Positions 49,501 to 57,654 of a DNA stretch of 63,378 bases are shown piece by piece; within the stretch, counting starts at the first letter, position 1, and each line of letters begins with the position of its first letter. The notes under the pieces are model-generated. The model was not told the DNA's origin. It saw only the letters and a list, made by a program, of their open reading frames with translations, and did not search any database. A program made the translations under genes and the position numbers. Origin of the DNA: Candidatus Rifleibacteriota bacterium (GTDB lineage: Bacteria > Muiribacteriota > Ozemobacteria > Ozemobacterales > Ozemobacteraceae); assembly GCA_012517355.1 (NCBI GenBank), contig JAAYVD010000017.1, positions 1-63,378 of the forward strand, in the 5' to 3' direction.

Positions 49501-50893
49501 CGAGCGTGCCTTCGGCCTGCTGATCAAGATCGCCCGCGACACCCTCTCCGACAAGGACATGAAAAAGCTCGCGGGCATCCCCGACAAGCGCATCCTCGAG
49601 TGCAGCACCCAGATCCTGCAGCTGATCAAGCTCAACGTCGCCCGCCTGTTCGCCAAGGTCGGCAACGACAAGGCCATTCCGGTCATCATGGGCTTCTTCT
49701 CCGAAGGCGACCCCGCCGCCCGCCAGTGGTGCGTGGAAGCCCTCGGCGGCATCCAGACCGACGGCGCCCTCGACGCCCTGATCGACATCCTCAAGAAACC
49801 CGAGTTCCAGATCCCGCTCGACCTGCTGGCCAAACAACTGATCGCCAGCAAGAGCCGCAAGCTGGTCGAGAAACTGATCCTGTCCGCCTCGCACCCCGCC
49901 GAGTCGGTGCGCGTGGCCATCGCCACCGTGCTGGGCGAGACCCGCGACCCGCGTGCCATCCGCACCCTGTCGCAACTGGTGAAGGATTCCTCAGACAAGG
50001 TCCGCTCCGCCGCCATCCAGGCCATCGGCAAGATCGGCACCACCGCCGCGGTCCAGCCGGCCATCGAAGCCCTGAAGGACACGCAGGAGGCGGTGCGGGC
50101 CAAGGCCGCCGAGGTGCTCGGCGAGCTGAAGGACACCGCCGCCGTCGAGTTCCTCGAAAAGACCACCCACGACACGTCCGAACTGGTCCGCCAGCTCGCC
50201 GTCAAGGCCCTGGCCGCGATGGCCGACGCCCGCGTGCCCGACATCATCATCGGCTGCCTGTCCGACAAGGCGCAGGGGGTGCGCAGCACCGCCGTCGAGA
50301 TGCTCGGCACCCGCAAGGACCGCGTCGCCCTGCCCCACCTGATCAAGGCGCTGGAAGACGCCGCCGAGGTGGTGCGCGAGCACGCCGCCGGGGCCCTGGC
50401 CCGGCTCGGCGACCCGCAGGCGATCATGCCGTTGCTGGCCCGGCTCGACGACCCCTCGCCCCTGGTCCCCCTGGCCTGCAGCGAGGCCATCGTCAGCTTC
50501 CAGGCCCGCTCCTACCCGGTCCTCATCGAGGCCCTCAAGCACGCCGAGGAACGCATCCGCCGCCACGCCTGCGACCTGTTGATCCGCATCGGCGACGAGG
50601 CCCTGATCCAGAAGCTGCTGCGGCTGCTCGCCGACCGCCACAACTTCCTGCGCGAGAACATCGCCCGCATCCTGGGCCGCATCGGCACCGGGAAGGAGGC
50701 GGACGGCCTGATCATGCTCCTGGGCGACCGCAACAGCTCGGTGCGCCGCACCGCCGCCGAAGCCCTCGGCCAGCTCCGCGACATCCGGGCCATCGTCGCC
50801 CTCAAGAAGGCCGAGCGCGACCAGAGCCGCGAGGTGCGCCAGGCCGCCGCGACCGCCATGCAGGAGATCTTCAAGGCCCACAAGCTGGGCTGA
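46583..50893 (+). CDS. zinc-ribbon / LDLDLN-repeat / HEAT-repeat protein
   Basis: This is a 1,436-residue cytoplasmic protein starting at ATG 46583 with GGAGGT upstream. Residues 3-24 form a zinc ribbon (CPGCGFENESDNKFCNMCG). Residues 38-180 contain about nine copies of an acidic LDLDL/LDLNLD motif separated by Ala/Gly/Pro spacers. A long Pro/Ala-rich region with acidic islands follows to about residue 475. The rest is some thirty HEAT-like repeats of about 31 residues (for example DDLRYVALEALGKIGAVTAL), related to PBS-lyase HEAT repeats. It is probably a large scaffold that binds several partners; the acidic repeats resemble linear docking motifs. No enzyme domain is seen. It stands alone behind the PTS operon. 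Confidence 0.85.
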   Translation: MQCPGCGFENESDNKFCNMCGMSLPAQGDGLQAPIERAPLDLDLSLDLSDKDSGTAPALGLGLDANAPLDLNLDAPAAGTPATGLGGLDLNLDHSASGKATTGFDLDLNLDAPPAGAAAPLDLDIDTPATPGAPTPLELDLGGPASDGKLDLDLGGPTADLNLGGDSGTLDLDLATSAPPPAAAASKPAPRSSPKAEPPAPKPAPRAATTAPTPAAAEPASFDLSELMATPEPAPEPPPAPKPVARPAAKAPAPPPAPEPPPAPEPPSVTEEISFDVGGATVESTSFDFGDLDASLAATAKPAADTPAATSATTASDDDVLAQFMLGGSPKPTTQAKPPAAPAEPRVPEPEFETIVIEDTSPTLAPATTPTAPATAAQTAPPPEEPAEVDEELAGLIMGIEGKAPPPKPSVGHERKAAPVTPAAEDPLPTIDLVPTAGEEPGDDEAGAGEAPSYTEFVATAQAATPLEEAPPVLTPQQQLADLRSRLAEARDPDERYSLVLAIKDLRLPEANPDFIRLLTDEVKDIREIAAEYLGEVKCPDAVRPLVQCLAAPDASLKFIAARSLGNLGSDDAVAPLVKLLEEDNDDLRYVALEALGKIGAVTALRAVSAFLKSRNHDLRYISCEAIGNIHDPQSVSLVLPMLKDMDFEVRLKAIEALGKIGSTSACDQLLVVLGEDNERIRLATIQALGQIKNSNAVDSLIDVFQVSTPQIKEKVVWALGEIGSDKAVDPLLNLSQGFNARLTMLALEAFSKIRSARASKWVLSVLDRNDQALRHKAIEALGEIGEKATAGNLIPFLEAPEPEVKISAAKAIGKIGNPLAIDPLVNKLTDSERDVRLHAIEALGLIKGAKAITPLVKSLSEQDDQIVAKAEWALCELQETAVEPLTRALFSEPPTVVPSLVRVLGRIGSIRAIFPLLKVLETADQSLRRSVADSLLAIDKHLTEDNPISVILKEGYAWSQYSIAQALAQMDDERAFGLLIKIARDTLSDKDMKKLAGIPDKRILECSTQILQLIKLNVARLFAKVGNDKAIPVIMGFFSEGDPAARQWCVEALGGIQTDGALDALIDILKKPEFQIPLDLLAKQLIASKSRKLVEKLILSASHPAESVRVAIATVLGETRDPRAIRTLSQLVKDSSDKVRSAAIQAIGKIGTTAAVQPAIEALKDTQEAVRAKAAEVLGELKDTAAVEFLEKTTHDTSELVRQLAVKALAAMADARVPDIIIGCLSDKAQGVRSTAVEMLGTRKDRVALPHLIKALEDAAEVVREHAAGALARLGDPQAIMPLLARLDDPSPLVPLACSEAIVSFQARSYPVLIEALKHAEERIRRHACDLLIRIGDEALIQKLLRLLADRHNFLRENIARILGRIGTGKEADGLIMLLGDRNSSVRRTAAEALGQLRDIRAIVALKKAERDQSREVRQAAATAMQEIFKAHKLG

Positions 50894-51114
50894 CCGGCCT
50901 CTTCCCGAGCCCGGGCGAAAGCGGCCCGTCGCGGCCACGGGCGGAAGGATTCCACGGCCAGGGATACCCCGAGGCGCCCCCAGACGAGGGCGGCCCTGCG
51001 GCCGCGGGCGGAAGGGACATTTCACGCCGCCCCCGGTGACGGCAGGGGGGACGCTCCAGACCTCGTGCCGGGTCGGGCCTGGCCGCGGAGACCGTGCCCG
51101 CCGCCCGCGGCGGC
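50894..51114. other. intergenic gap with no recognisable feature
   Basis: This separates the convergent HEAT-repeat gene and ComFB gene. It contains two GGGCGGAAGG strings (50939 and 51005) but no clear terminator hairpin or gene. Confidence 0.5.
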
Positions 51115-51423
51115 TCAGTGGTGGGGGTTCTTCTCGACCAGGCGCAGGGCCCGCAACACCGACTCCTCGGCCAGGCGCTTGTTGTTGGCGTCGTTCAGGA
51201 ACGAGTCGGGGGTGGTCAGCACGTCGTATTTGTCGAGGACCCAGTATTTCGACGGCAGCTGGTTGAGGGCCAGGGCGGTGACGTCGAACACGCAGTCCTG
51301 GCAGTCGCACATCTCCCAGCGCTGGATCAGGCCCGCCACCACCTCGAGGACGAGGGGCTCCCACATGTTGCGCAGGCGGCCGAAATCGTATTTGCTCAAA
51401 ACCGGCGACTGGCTGGGTTCCAT
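51115..51423 (-). CDS. ComFB-domain protein
   Basis: This is a 102-residue protein with the late-competence ComFB signature: WEPLVLEVVAGLIQR, then CDCQDCVFDVTALALNQLPS with its Cys cluster, then KYWVLDKYD. ComFB is named from the Bacillus comF operon; its role is poorly defined, and in cyanobacteria ComFB-domain proteins have been linked to second-messenger binding and pili (from memory). AGAGGGAAAG precedes the ATG. It is 92 bases downstream of recJ on the same strand and may share its transcript. Confidence 0.85.
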   Translation of the reverse strand: MEPSQSPVLSKYDFGRLRNMWEPLVLEVVAGLIQRWEMCDCQDCVFDVTALALNQLPSKYWVLDKYDVLTTPDSFLNDANNKRLAEESVLRALRLVEKNPHH

Positions 51424-51515
51424 CTGCTTTCCCTCTTCTGGGCTTCAGATCTGGGTCAGGCGGGGTCTGCCACCGCCCGGCCCGGCCGCCCGGGGCCGGC
51501 CCCATTGTAGCACGG

Positions 51516-53585
51516 TCATCCCCCCCGCGGCGGGAAAATCACGTCGGACACCACGATCTGGGCCGACCGCACGCCATTGTATTCGTTGGGCTCGACGGCG
51601 AACACCACGTCGCAGGTGCCGTCGGTCACCACGTCCTGGTCGAGGAGGCCACCCAGGTTGAACCCGATGCCGTAGACCGCCTTCCCCGACGATTTGCGGA
51701 ACTTGAACCGCAGGTGGTTTTTGCTCTCGCCCACCTTGCGGACCTCGTAGAAGGCCGCCCCGCGGGCCAGGAACAGCGGCTGGGGGTTCTCGATGCCGAA
51801 GGGGGCGAACCGCAGCAGGTCTTCCAGGAAGGTCTCGTCGACCTGGTCGACGGGCAGGGGGGCGTCGATCACCCACTCGGCCTGCAGGTCGGCATCGGTG
51901 ATCGCGGTGCTGGCGTAGGCGGCGAGGCACCGCCGGAACTCCTCGATGCGGTCCTTGGGCAGGGTGAGACCAGCCGCCCCCACGTGACCGCCGTATTTCT
52001 CGAGAAGATGGCTGCAGGTGTGCAGGGCGTTCATGATGTTGATCGACTTGTAGCTGCGCGCCGAACCGAGGTATTTGCCGTGGTCCTCGAGGAGCACGAT
52101 CACCGGCCGGCAGAAGTCGAGCATCAGACGGGTGGCCACGATGCCGGTCACCCCCTGGTTGGGCTGGGGGGCGTTGACGACCAGGATGCGGGCCCGCGTC
52201 ACATCGTTCTGGGCCAGCAGGTGTTCCTTGACCTGGCGGTAACATTCCTCGCCCAGCCGCTTGCGCTCGAGGTTCAGCTGGAACAGTTCCTCGGCCAGCT
52301 CCTTGGCCCGGGTGGCGGATTCGGTGGTCAGCAAATGGATGGCCAGTTCGGCCGACCGCAGCCGCCCACTGGAATTCAGGATGGGGGCGATGTTGAAGCT
52401 GATGTCGCGTTCCGAGATCCGTTTTTTCTTCCAGCCCAGCTGGATGTAGAGTTGCTGCAAGCCTCCGCGCTTGGTGTTGCTGGCGAACTTCAGCCCCATC
52501 TGGGCCAGGGTGCGGTTCTCCCCGCGCAGCGGAACCATGTCGGCGACGGTGCCCACCGTCAGCACGTCGAGGGACCGTTGCCACATGGCCTTGACCTGCG
52601 GTTCCATGGCCTCCAGGAACTTGAGATACATCACGATCAGGCGCCGCGCCCCCTGGCAGTCGGCGGGGATCCGCATGTCGTCGGCGATCGCGTCCTTGGC
52701 GGGAGCCCCGTGTTCGGGGGTGCAGGTGCGCGCCAGCCGGGAGATGAACAGCGGAGAGCCCCCCTTGACCCCTGGCAGGACCTCGGTCAGGGCCTCCCGC
52801 TCCTCGGGACTGAAGAAGAGCAGCTGGGAGTGGGCCAGGGTCTGGGGGTGGAGGTGCTTGACCTGGGAAAACCCTTCGCGCGGGGTGAAGCGGACGACGT
52901 CCACCTCTTCGCCCTGGAAGTCGATGGCGATGAGCGGCCGGGCGAGGTCTTTGGCCTGGGCGAGCACCACCGCCAGAGCCAGCTTCTGGGCCACCCCGAC
53001 CCCGGCCATGTCGCGCTGGGCGGCCGGGCTGCCAGGCAGCTTGGGGTCGATGATGGCCACGGCCTGGGGCAGGGCGGAAGGGGGTTCGTGGTGGTCGGTG
53101 ACGATCACGTCGATGCCGAGGGAGCGGGCATACTCGACCTCGGCGAGGTTGCTGATGCCGCAATCGACGGTGATGATCAGCCCCACCCCGTCCCGCTTCG
53201 CCACGTCGAGGTAATCGCGGTTCAGCCCGTAGCCGTCCTCGATCACGGGCACGGTGAAATCGACCTTGCGCGTGAGCTCGCGCAGCGTCTCGACCATCAG
53301 GACGGTCGAGGTGATGCCGTCGACGTCGCGATCGCCGTAGACGCGGATGCTCTCCTCGCGTTCGACGGCCTGCAGGATGCGGTGGACGGCCTGGGGGATG
53401 CCGTCGAGCAGGTAGGGGGAGGTCAGGGAGCGCGCCCGCGGCTCGAAGAACCGCTCGATGGCCACGGGGTCGCGCAACCCACGGTTCCACATGATGCGCA
53501 GCAGGACGGGCGGGATGTCGGTCGTCGCGTGCAGGGCGGCGATCTCGGCCTCCGGCGTTTCCAGGACCTTCCACAGGCGGCTCAT
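51516..53585 (-). CDS. recJ: single-stranded-DNA-specific exonuclease RecJ
   Basis: This is a 689-residue DHH-family 5'-3' exonuclease used in recombination and mismatch or base-excision repair. Motif I reads GDRDVDGITSTVLMVETL (most RecJ have DYDADG), motif II is ITVDCGISN, motif III is VTDHHEPP, and DMAGVGVAQKLA is the following motif. The C-terminal DHHA1 region has KYGGHVGAAGLTL, then the OB-fold. It contains an internal helical stretch near residues 240-330. ATG 53585 overlaps the HD-GYP stop by four bases, so its translation is tied to a signalling protein. Confidence 0.95.
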   Translation of the reverse strand: MSRLWKVLETPEAEIAALHATTDIPPVLLRIMWNRGLRDPVAIERFFEPRARSLTSPYLLDGIPQAVHRILQAVEREESIRVYGDRDVDGITSTVLMVETLRELTRKVDFTVPVIEDGYGLNRDYLDVAKRDGVGLIITVDCGISNLAEVEYARSLGIDVIVTDHHEPPSALPQAVAIIDPKLPGSPAAQRDMAGVGVAQKLALAVVLAQAKDLARPLIAIDFQGEEVDVVRFTPREGFSQVKHLHPQTLAHSQLLFFSPEEREALTEVLPGVKGGSPLFISRLARTCTPEHGAPAKDAIADDMRIPADCQGARRLIVMYLKFLEAMEPQVKAMWQRSLDVLTVGTVADMVPLRGENRTLAQMGLKFASNTKRGGLQQLYIQLGWKKKRISERDISFNIAPILNSSGRLRSAELAIHLLTTESATRAKELAEELFQLNLERKRLGEECYRQVKEHLLAQNDVTRARILVVNAPQPNQGVTGIVATRLMLDFCRPVIVLLEDHGKYLGSARSYKSINIMNALHTCSHLLEKYGGHVGAAGLTLPKDRIEEFRRCLAAYASTAITDADLQAEWVIDAPLPVDQVDETFLEDLLRFAPFGIENPQPLFLARGAAFYEVRKVGESKNHLRFKFRKSSGKAVYGIGFNLGGLLDQDVVTDGTCDVVFAVEPNEYNGVRSAQIVVSDVIFPPRGG

Positions 53586-55894
53586 GTCTCGCGGTACCGT
53601 TCGATGGCCTGCATCTTCGCCTCGTCGGCGATGACCTCGAGGAAGGCGGCGACCACCTTGGGGTCGAACTGGGTCCCCGAGCATTTGAGCAGTTCCTGGG
53701 TGGCGGAGTCCTTGTCCAGGGTGTCGCGGTAGGCGCGCTTGCTGGTCATGGCGTCGTAGGAGTCGGCCACGCAGATGATGCGGGCCATCATCGGGATCGC
53801 CTCCCCCTTGAGGCCTTCGGGATACCCCTTCCCGTCGAACCGCTCGTGATGATACTTGATCAGCGGCACCTTCTCCTTGAGGAACTTGGCCGGCTCGATG
53901 ATCGAGGCCCCCCGCACCGGGTGGGTCTTGATCAGCTGGTACTCGTCCTCGGTCAGGCGCGTCGTCTTCTGGATGATGGCCTCGGAGATCCCGATCTTGC
54001 CGATGTCATGCAGCAGGGCACCGATGTGGAGGGTCTTGAGGTGCTCGGGATCGAGGTTCATCACCCGGCCGATCTCGAGGGAATAGAGGGCCACGCGCTC
54101 GCTGTGGCCACGGGTGTAGGCGTCCTTGGCATCGAGGGAGTTGGCCAGGGCGCGCACGGCCGACAGGTAGCTGGCCTCCAGGTCCTCGTAGAGCTGGGCG
54201 TTGTTGACGGTGATGGCGATCTGCGACGCCAGGGTCATCAGCATCGACAGGTCGTTCTCGTCGAAACTCTCGCCCGACAGCTTGTCCGAAACCGACAGGA
54301 CCCCGATCGGGTGATCCTTCACCTTGAGGGGGACGCACAGGGAACTGCGGTTGCCCCCATCCCCGCCGGGACCTTCGTCGGCCCGGTTGTTGATGACCAT
54401 CGGCTCGCCCTTCTGGAACACCTTGCCGGCAATGCCCTCCCCCACCGCGATGGGCTTCAGGGGCGCGTCAGGCTTGATCCCCTTGTGGACCTTGACCTGC
54501 AGTTGACCGGACTCGTCGTCGAGCAGGATGAGGGAACTGGTCTTCACCCCGCCCATCACGCGCGAGGTCATGTCGATGATCATCTCCAGAAGGCGCTCGA
54601 GGTCGAGCACCATGTTCATGCTCTTGCCCACCTCGTGCAGCGTGTTCAGCTCGAGGATCTTGCGGTTGAGGTCCTGGTACAGCCGGGCGTTCTTGATGGC
54701 GATGCTGGCCTGCTGGGCCAGGGTCTCCATCAGCGAGAGATCCCGGGCGGTGAACGGCTCGCCCGAGATCTTGTTGCTCGCCGAGATGACGCCCAGCACC
54801 TCCTCGTTGTTCCGGATCGGGAAGCACAGGGAACTGCGCACCACCGGCGCGCTCTGCAGCACCCGCGCATCCTCCTCCCCGGCCAGGTCATTGACCAGGA
54901 CCGGTTCGCCCGTGGCGAACACCCGGCCGGCCACCCCGTTGGTGATGGGCACCCGGCGCGAGCTGGGCAGCAGCCCGACGTCGAGCCCCTTGGCGATCTT
55001 GACGATGAACTCCTGGGTCCGACGGTCGACCAGCATCAGGGAACACCGCTTGACCCCGCCCAGGACCGAGATCGTGGTATCGACAATGCACTCGTACAGC
55101 TGGTCGAGGTTGAGAACGGAGTTGATGGCCCGGCCCGCCTGGTGCAGGGTCGACAACTCGAAGACCCGCCGGTCGAGCACCGCGTTCTTGCCGCGCAGGT
55201 CTTCCAGGTGCAGGTTGACCGCCTGGGTCATCCGGTTGAAGGCGGCCACCAGGGTGCCGATCTCGTCGCCGGGAACGGTGTCCGCCACCGGTTGCAGCTC
55301 GCCGGCGGAGGCCCGCTCGACCGCGACCGCCAGCATCTTCAGCGGGCGCTGCAGGAGGTTGGCCAGCAGCCAGGACCAGGCCCAGGCCAGGGCGCAGAAC
55401 AGGAGGGTCCAGGCAAGGTTCCCGGTGATGATCGCGCGGCGACGCACCCCGTCCGCCGCGGTGGCGAAGGTCAGCCGCAAAAACCCGATCGCCTCGGTGC
55501 CGCCCGGCGGCCGGATGGCCAGGGGCAGCCCGGCGACCGTCCCCTCGTCGCCGCCCCGCCCGATCAGCGACTGCCGGGAGGAAGCCAGTTCGACGGTCTC
55601 GGCGTCGGTGATGGCGACGGCGGCGATATCGTTGCCGGCGATCTCGGGAGAGGTGATCTTCTTGGCGATGGCCTCCAGGGCGTTCACGTCACGCTGCACG
55701 ATGAGCGTGACCAGGACCGCCTCGAGGGTCTTGGCGAGCGTCTGGGCCTTCAGTTCCCGGCGCGCGGTCTCCTGGGACTGGTCCCGGGCCAGCTCGCTGG
55801 CCGTCATCGTCACCATGAGCAGGAAGACGAGGCCGAGGTGGAACAGGAAGATCTTGAACTTGAGGTCGATGGCCGGCCCGGCGGGGGAGCTCAT
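53582..55894 (-). CDS. membrane HD-GYP phosphodiesterase with HAMP and two GAF domains
   Basis: This is a 770-residue sensor. Two membrane helices (residues about 14-34 and 160-182) flank a small periplasmic domain; then HAMP (NLLQRPLKMLAVAVERASAG), GAF 1 (NLDQLYECIVDTTISVLGG onward), GAF 2 (DLERLLEMIIDMTSRVMGG onward), and an HD-GYP domain with the metal His-Asp in IGALLHDIGKIG and HHERFDGKGYPEGL. HD-GYP enzymes break down cyclic di-GMP or related dinucleotides. ATG 55894 overlaps the stop of the membrane-protein gene by four bases. All catalytic HD-GYP residues I can check are present, so it should be active. Confidence 0.94.
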   Translation of the reverse strand: MSSPAGPAIDLKFKIFLFHLGLVFLLMVTMTASELARDQSQETARRELKAQTLAKTLEAVLVTLIVQRDVNALEAIAKKITSPEIAGNDIAAVAITDAETVELASSRQSLIGRGGDEGTVAGLPLAIRPPGGTEAIGFLRLTFATAADGVRRRAIITGNLAWTLLFCALAWAWSWLLANLLQRPLKMLAVAVERASAGELQPVADTVPGDEIGTLVAAFNRMTQAVNLHLEDLRGKNAVLDRRVFELSTLHQAGRAINSVLNLDQLYECIVDTTISVLGGVKRCSLMLVDRRTQEFIVKIAKGLDVGLLPSSRRVPITNGVAGRVFATGEPVLVNDLAGEEDARVLQSAPVVRSSLCFPIRNNEEVLGVISASNKISGEPFTARDLSLMETLAQQASIAIKNARLYQDLNRKILELNTLHEVGKSMNMVLDLERLLEMIIDMTSRVMGGVKTSSLILLDDESGQLQVKVHKGIKPDAPLKPIAVGEGIAGKVFQKGEPMVINNRADEGPGGDGGNRSSLCVPLKVKDHPIGVLSVSDKLSGESFDENDLSMLMTLASQIAITVNNAQLYEDLEASYLSAVRALANSLDAKDAYTRGHSERVALYSLEIGRVMNLDPEHLKTLHIGALLHDIGKIGISEAIIQKTTRLTEDEYQLIKTHPVRGASIIEPAKFLKEKVPLIKYHHERFDGKGYPEGLKGEAIPMMARIICVADSYDAMTSKRAYRDTLDKDSATQELLKCSGTQFDPKVVAAFLEVIADEAKMQAIERYRET

Positions 55895-57138
55895 GCGGCG
55901 GGCCCTCCCGGACCGTCCTCGGAGGCGGCCTCCGGGGCGGCCGGCGCCGCGGCGTCCCCCAGGCCGGCGGCGGGCTGGGGATGCTTGCGGGCCAGGAACT
56001 GCAGGACGACGATGACCATGGCTTCCAGCCACGGCCAGGGAGGATCCTCCACCCGTTGACGGCCGGCCGTCCGCGCCTCGTGCCGGGCCAGCAAGGCAGG
56101 GGGCCGCTCATCGACCGGGCGGGTTTCGTACAGGATCTCGTCGGGGAACCGGGCGTCGGGGGCCCCGAAATCGGTCGTCACCACCACCCGCTCGCCGATC
56201 GGCGAGTAGAGGGCCCGGTGGACCCGGGGGCGGACCTCGCTGATCAGCACCAGCAGCAAAGAAGTGCGGTCGGGCGACAGCAGGGCCTCTCCGGTCGCCT
56301 GGAACAAAGGCAGTTCCAGCAGGGGCAGGCGCAGGAAGCCGAGCGAAACGAATCCGCCCTCCCCCTTCCACCAGGCGGTCGCCTCCTGGATGGCCAGGCG
56401 CTCGGCGGCGTTTTCCAGCCCCTCGTCGAGCCGGGTCACGCCCAGGTCAGGTCCGCGGGCGGCGGGGGCCAGCACCGAGAACTTCGACGGCAGGGGCTGC
56501 AGGTAGGCGCACAGGAGGAAGTAGGCGGTGCCGTGGCCCAGAAAGCCCCAGGCCGAGAACGGACCGGTGGCCCCCGCATACAGCCATTTCAGCCACCCCG
56601 CGAAGAACACCCCTGCCCCGGCGGCCCGCCACAGGAGCGCCCGACCGCCGAACCGCGGCAGCACCGGCGCCACATAGGCCCCCAGGGAATGCAGGCAGCG
56701 ACCGGCATGCGCCACGAACAACAGGGGGAACAACACCCGGAAGGGGCGGCCCACGGCCATCGGGTCGGGGGCCAGGGAGGTCAGGAGGATCCCTCCCAGC
56801 GCGGCCGCCGACAGGAAGGACAGGGTCCGCCACAGGCGGTACCAGCCCACCAGCACGGCGCGCCCGGCGGCGGTGATCTGGACGTCGTCCCAGCCTTTTT
56901 CCCCCTCGAGCCGGATGCGGCCCAGGACGTAGGCGTTGACCGCATCCCCCATGAAGGTGGGCGACAGGCAGGCCGCCAGGAAGGCCTGCGGCCAGAATCC
57001 CTCGACCCACTCGGTCTTGCCCAGGACGATGATGCCGATGACGGCTCCCGCCAGGGTGAAGAAGTTGCTCCCCATGCCCAGCAGGAAGATGGCCCGCAAC
57101 TTGTCTCCGGGACGGGGAGCGGGAACGAAGGCGTTCAT
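55891..57138 (-). CDS. integral membrane protein of unknown function
   Basis: This is a 415-residue protein with about six membrane helices in the first 220 residues (IFLLGMGSNFFTLAGAVIGI, VLVGWYRLWRTLSFLSAAAL, GTAYFLLCAYLQPL among others), a soluble C-terminal part (RLDEGLENAAERLAIQEATA) and a disordered Pro/Ala-rich tail. No family is recognised. A further hydrophobic stretch near residue 375 (AMVIVVLQFLA) may be another helix. Four-base overlap with the HD-GYP gene means the two are almost certainly co-translated; a role in sensing or anchoring for the HD-GYP protein is possible. Confidence 0.8.
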   Translation of the reverse strand: MNAFVPAPRPGDKLRAIFLLGMGSNFFTLAGAVIGIIVLGKTEWVEGFWPQAFLAACLSPTFMGDAVNAYVLGRIRLEGEKGWDDVQITAAGRAVLVGWYRLWRTLSFLSAAALGGILLTSLAPDPMAVGRPFRVLFPLLFVAHAGRCLHSLGAYVAPVLPRFGGRALLWRAAGAGVFFAGWLKWLYAGATGPFSAWGFLGHGTAYFLLCAYLQPLPSKFSVLAPAARGPDLGVTRLDEGLENAAERLAIQEATAWWKGEGGFVSLGFLRLPLLELPLFQATGEALLSPDRTSLLLVLISEVRPRVHRALYSPIGERVVVTTDFGAPDARFPDEILYETRPVDERPPALLARHEARTAGRQRVEDPPWPWLEAMVIVVLQFLARKHPQPAAGLGDAAAPAAPEAASEDGPGGPAA

Positions 57139-57147
57139 AAGTTGTCC

Positions 57148-57176
57148 ATTCTACCATCCCCCGCCCGGAATTGCAC
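57148..57176 (-). promoter_or_regulatory. weak candidate promoter of the membrane protein / HD-GYP / recJ operon
   Basis: Minus strand: GTGCAA (57176-57171), 17-base spacer, TAGAAT (57153-57148). The -10 matches 5 of 6 and the -35 poorly. It would leave almost no leader before the ATG at 57138. Confidence 0.35.
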
Positions 57177-57374
57177 GGGGGGATCCGGCGGTCTCGCCAT
57201 GGTCCATGTGAATGCTGACGCGGCTTCCCGGTCGGTCATGCCCGGACTCCGGGCGGAGGGCTAAGGTCTTCGCGAATCGATGCCCACAAGGAAAACCCGG
57301 CACCCTGAGTGAATGGTTGCCCACGACAGCCGGGTCGGTGTCCCGCATCCCGAGCGGACCGGCAAAAAACCCGC

Positions 57375-57403
57375 TTGCCGGGAAGGCGGACTTGTGCTAG
57401 GAT
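57375..57403 (+). promoter_or_regulatory. promoter of the tRNA-Pro gene
   Basis: TTGCCG (57375-57380), 17-base spacer, TAGGAT (57398-57403), twelve bases before the tRNA. The -35 is one arm of an inverted repeat CCGGCAA (57359-57365) / TTGCCGG (57375-57381). Confidence 0.7.
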
Positions 57404-57414
57404 GTCGGAACCAT

Positions 57415-57487
57415 CGGGGCGTAGCGCAGTTGGTAGCGCGTGTGGTTCGGGACCACAAGGTCGCTGGTTCGAGTCCAGTCGCCCCGA
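57415..57487 (+). tRNA. tRNA-Pro (anticodon CGG)
   Basis: It folds as a complete 73-nt cloverleaf: acceptor CGGGGCG/CGCCCCG with discriminator A, D-stem GCGC/GCGC, anticodon stem TGTGG/CCACA with loop TTCGGGA (anticodon CGG, reading CCG), and T-stem GCTGG/CCAGT with loop TTCGAGT. The C1-G72 pair is typical of bacterial tRNA-Pro. CCA is not encoded. A T-rich string follows directly (TTTTTCTTTT), which may help end transcription. CCG is a very common Pro codon in this window. Confidence 0.95.
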
Positions 57488-57654
57488 TTTTTCTTTTCCC
57501 CGAAAGATCTTTCCGATCGGCGTCATCCAGTTGGTCGCCGGGCATTCCTGGTGGGGGTCCGGCTTTGCTTCTGTCCCTGGATCCCACTGGCGCACCAGCA
57601 AGGCATATGGTAATACTATCCTGGTTTCATCCCCAAGTTTCCAAGGAGCACCAC
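57488..57654. other. short gap between tRNA and next gene
   Basis: It holds a T-run just after the tRNA, a perfect 12-bp palindrome GAAAGATCTTTC (about 57501-57512) and an AT-rich TATGGTAATACTAT at 57607-57620 that may serve as an extended -10 for the next gene. No ORF. Confidence 0.45.

Noticed and set aside
47159-49975. A 938-codon open frame on the minus strand opposite the HEAT-repeat gene
   Set aside because: Its periodic sequence only mirrors the HEAT repeats of the real gene; no start site or family.
57313-57654. Upstream extension of the exported-protein gene to 57313
   Set aside because: It would be translated through the tRNA-Pro gene and loses the signal peptide position; ATG 57655 has a proper ribosome site.
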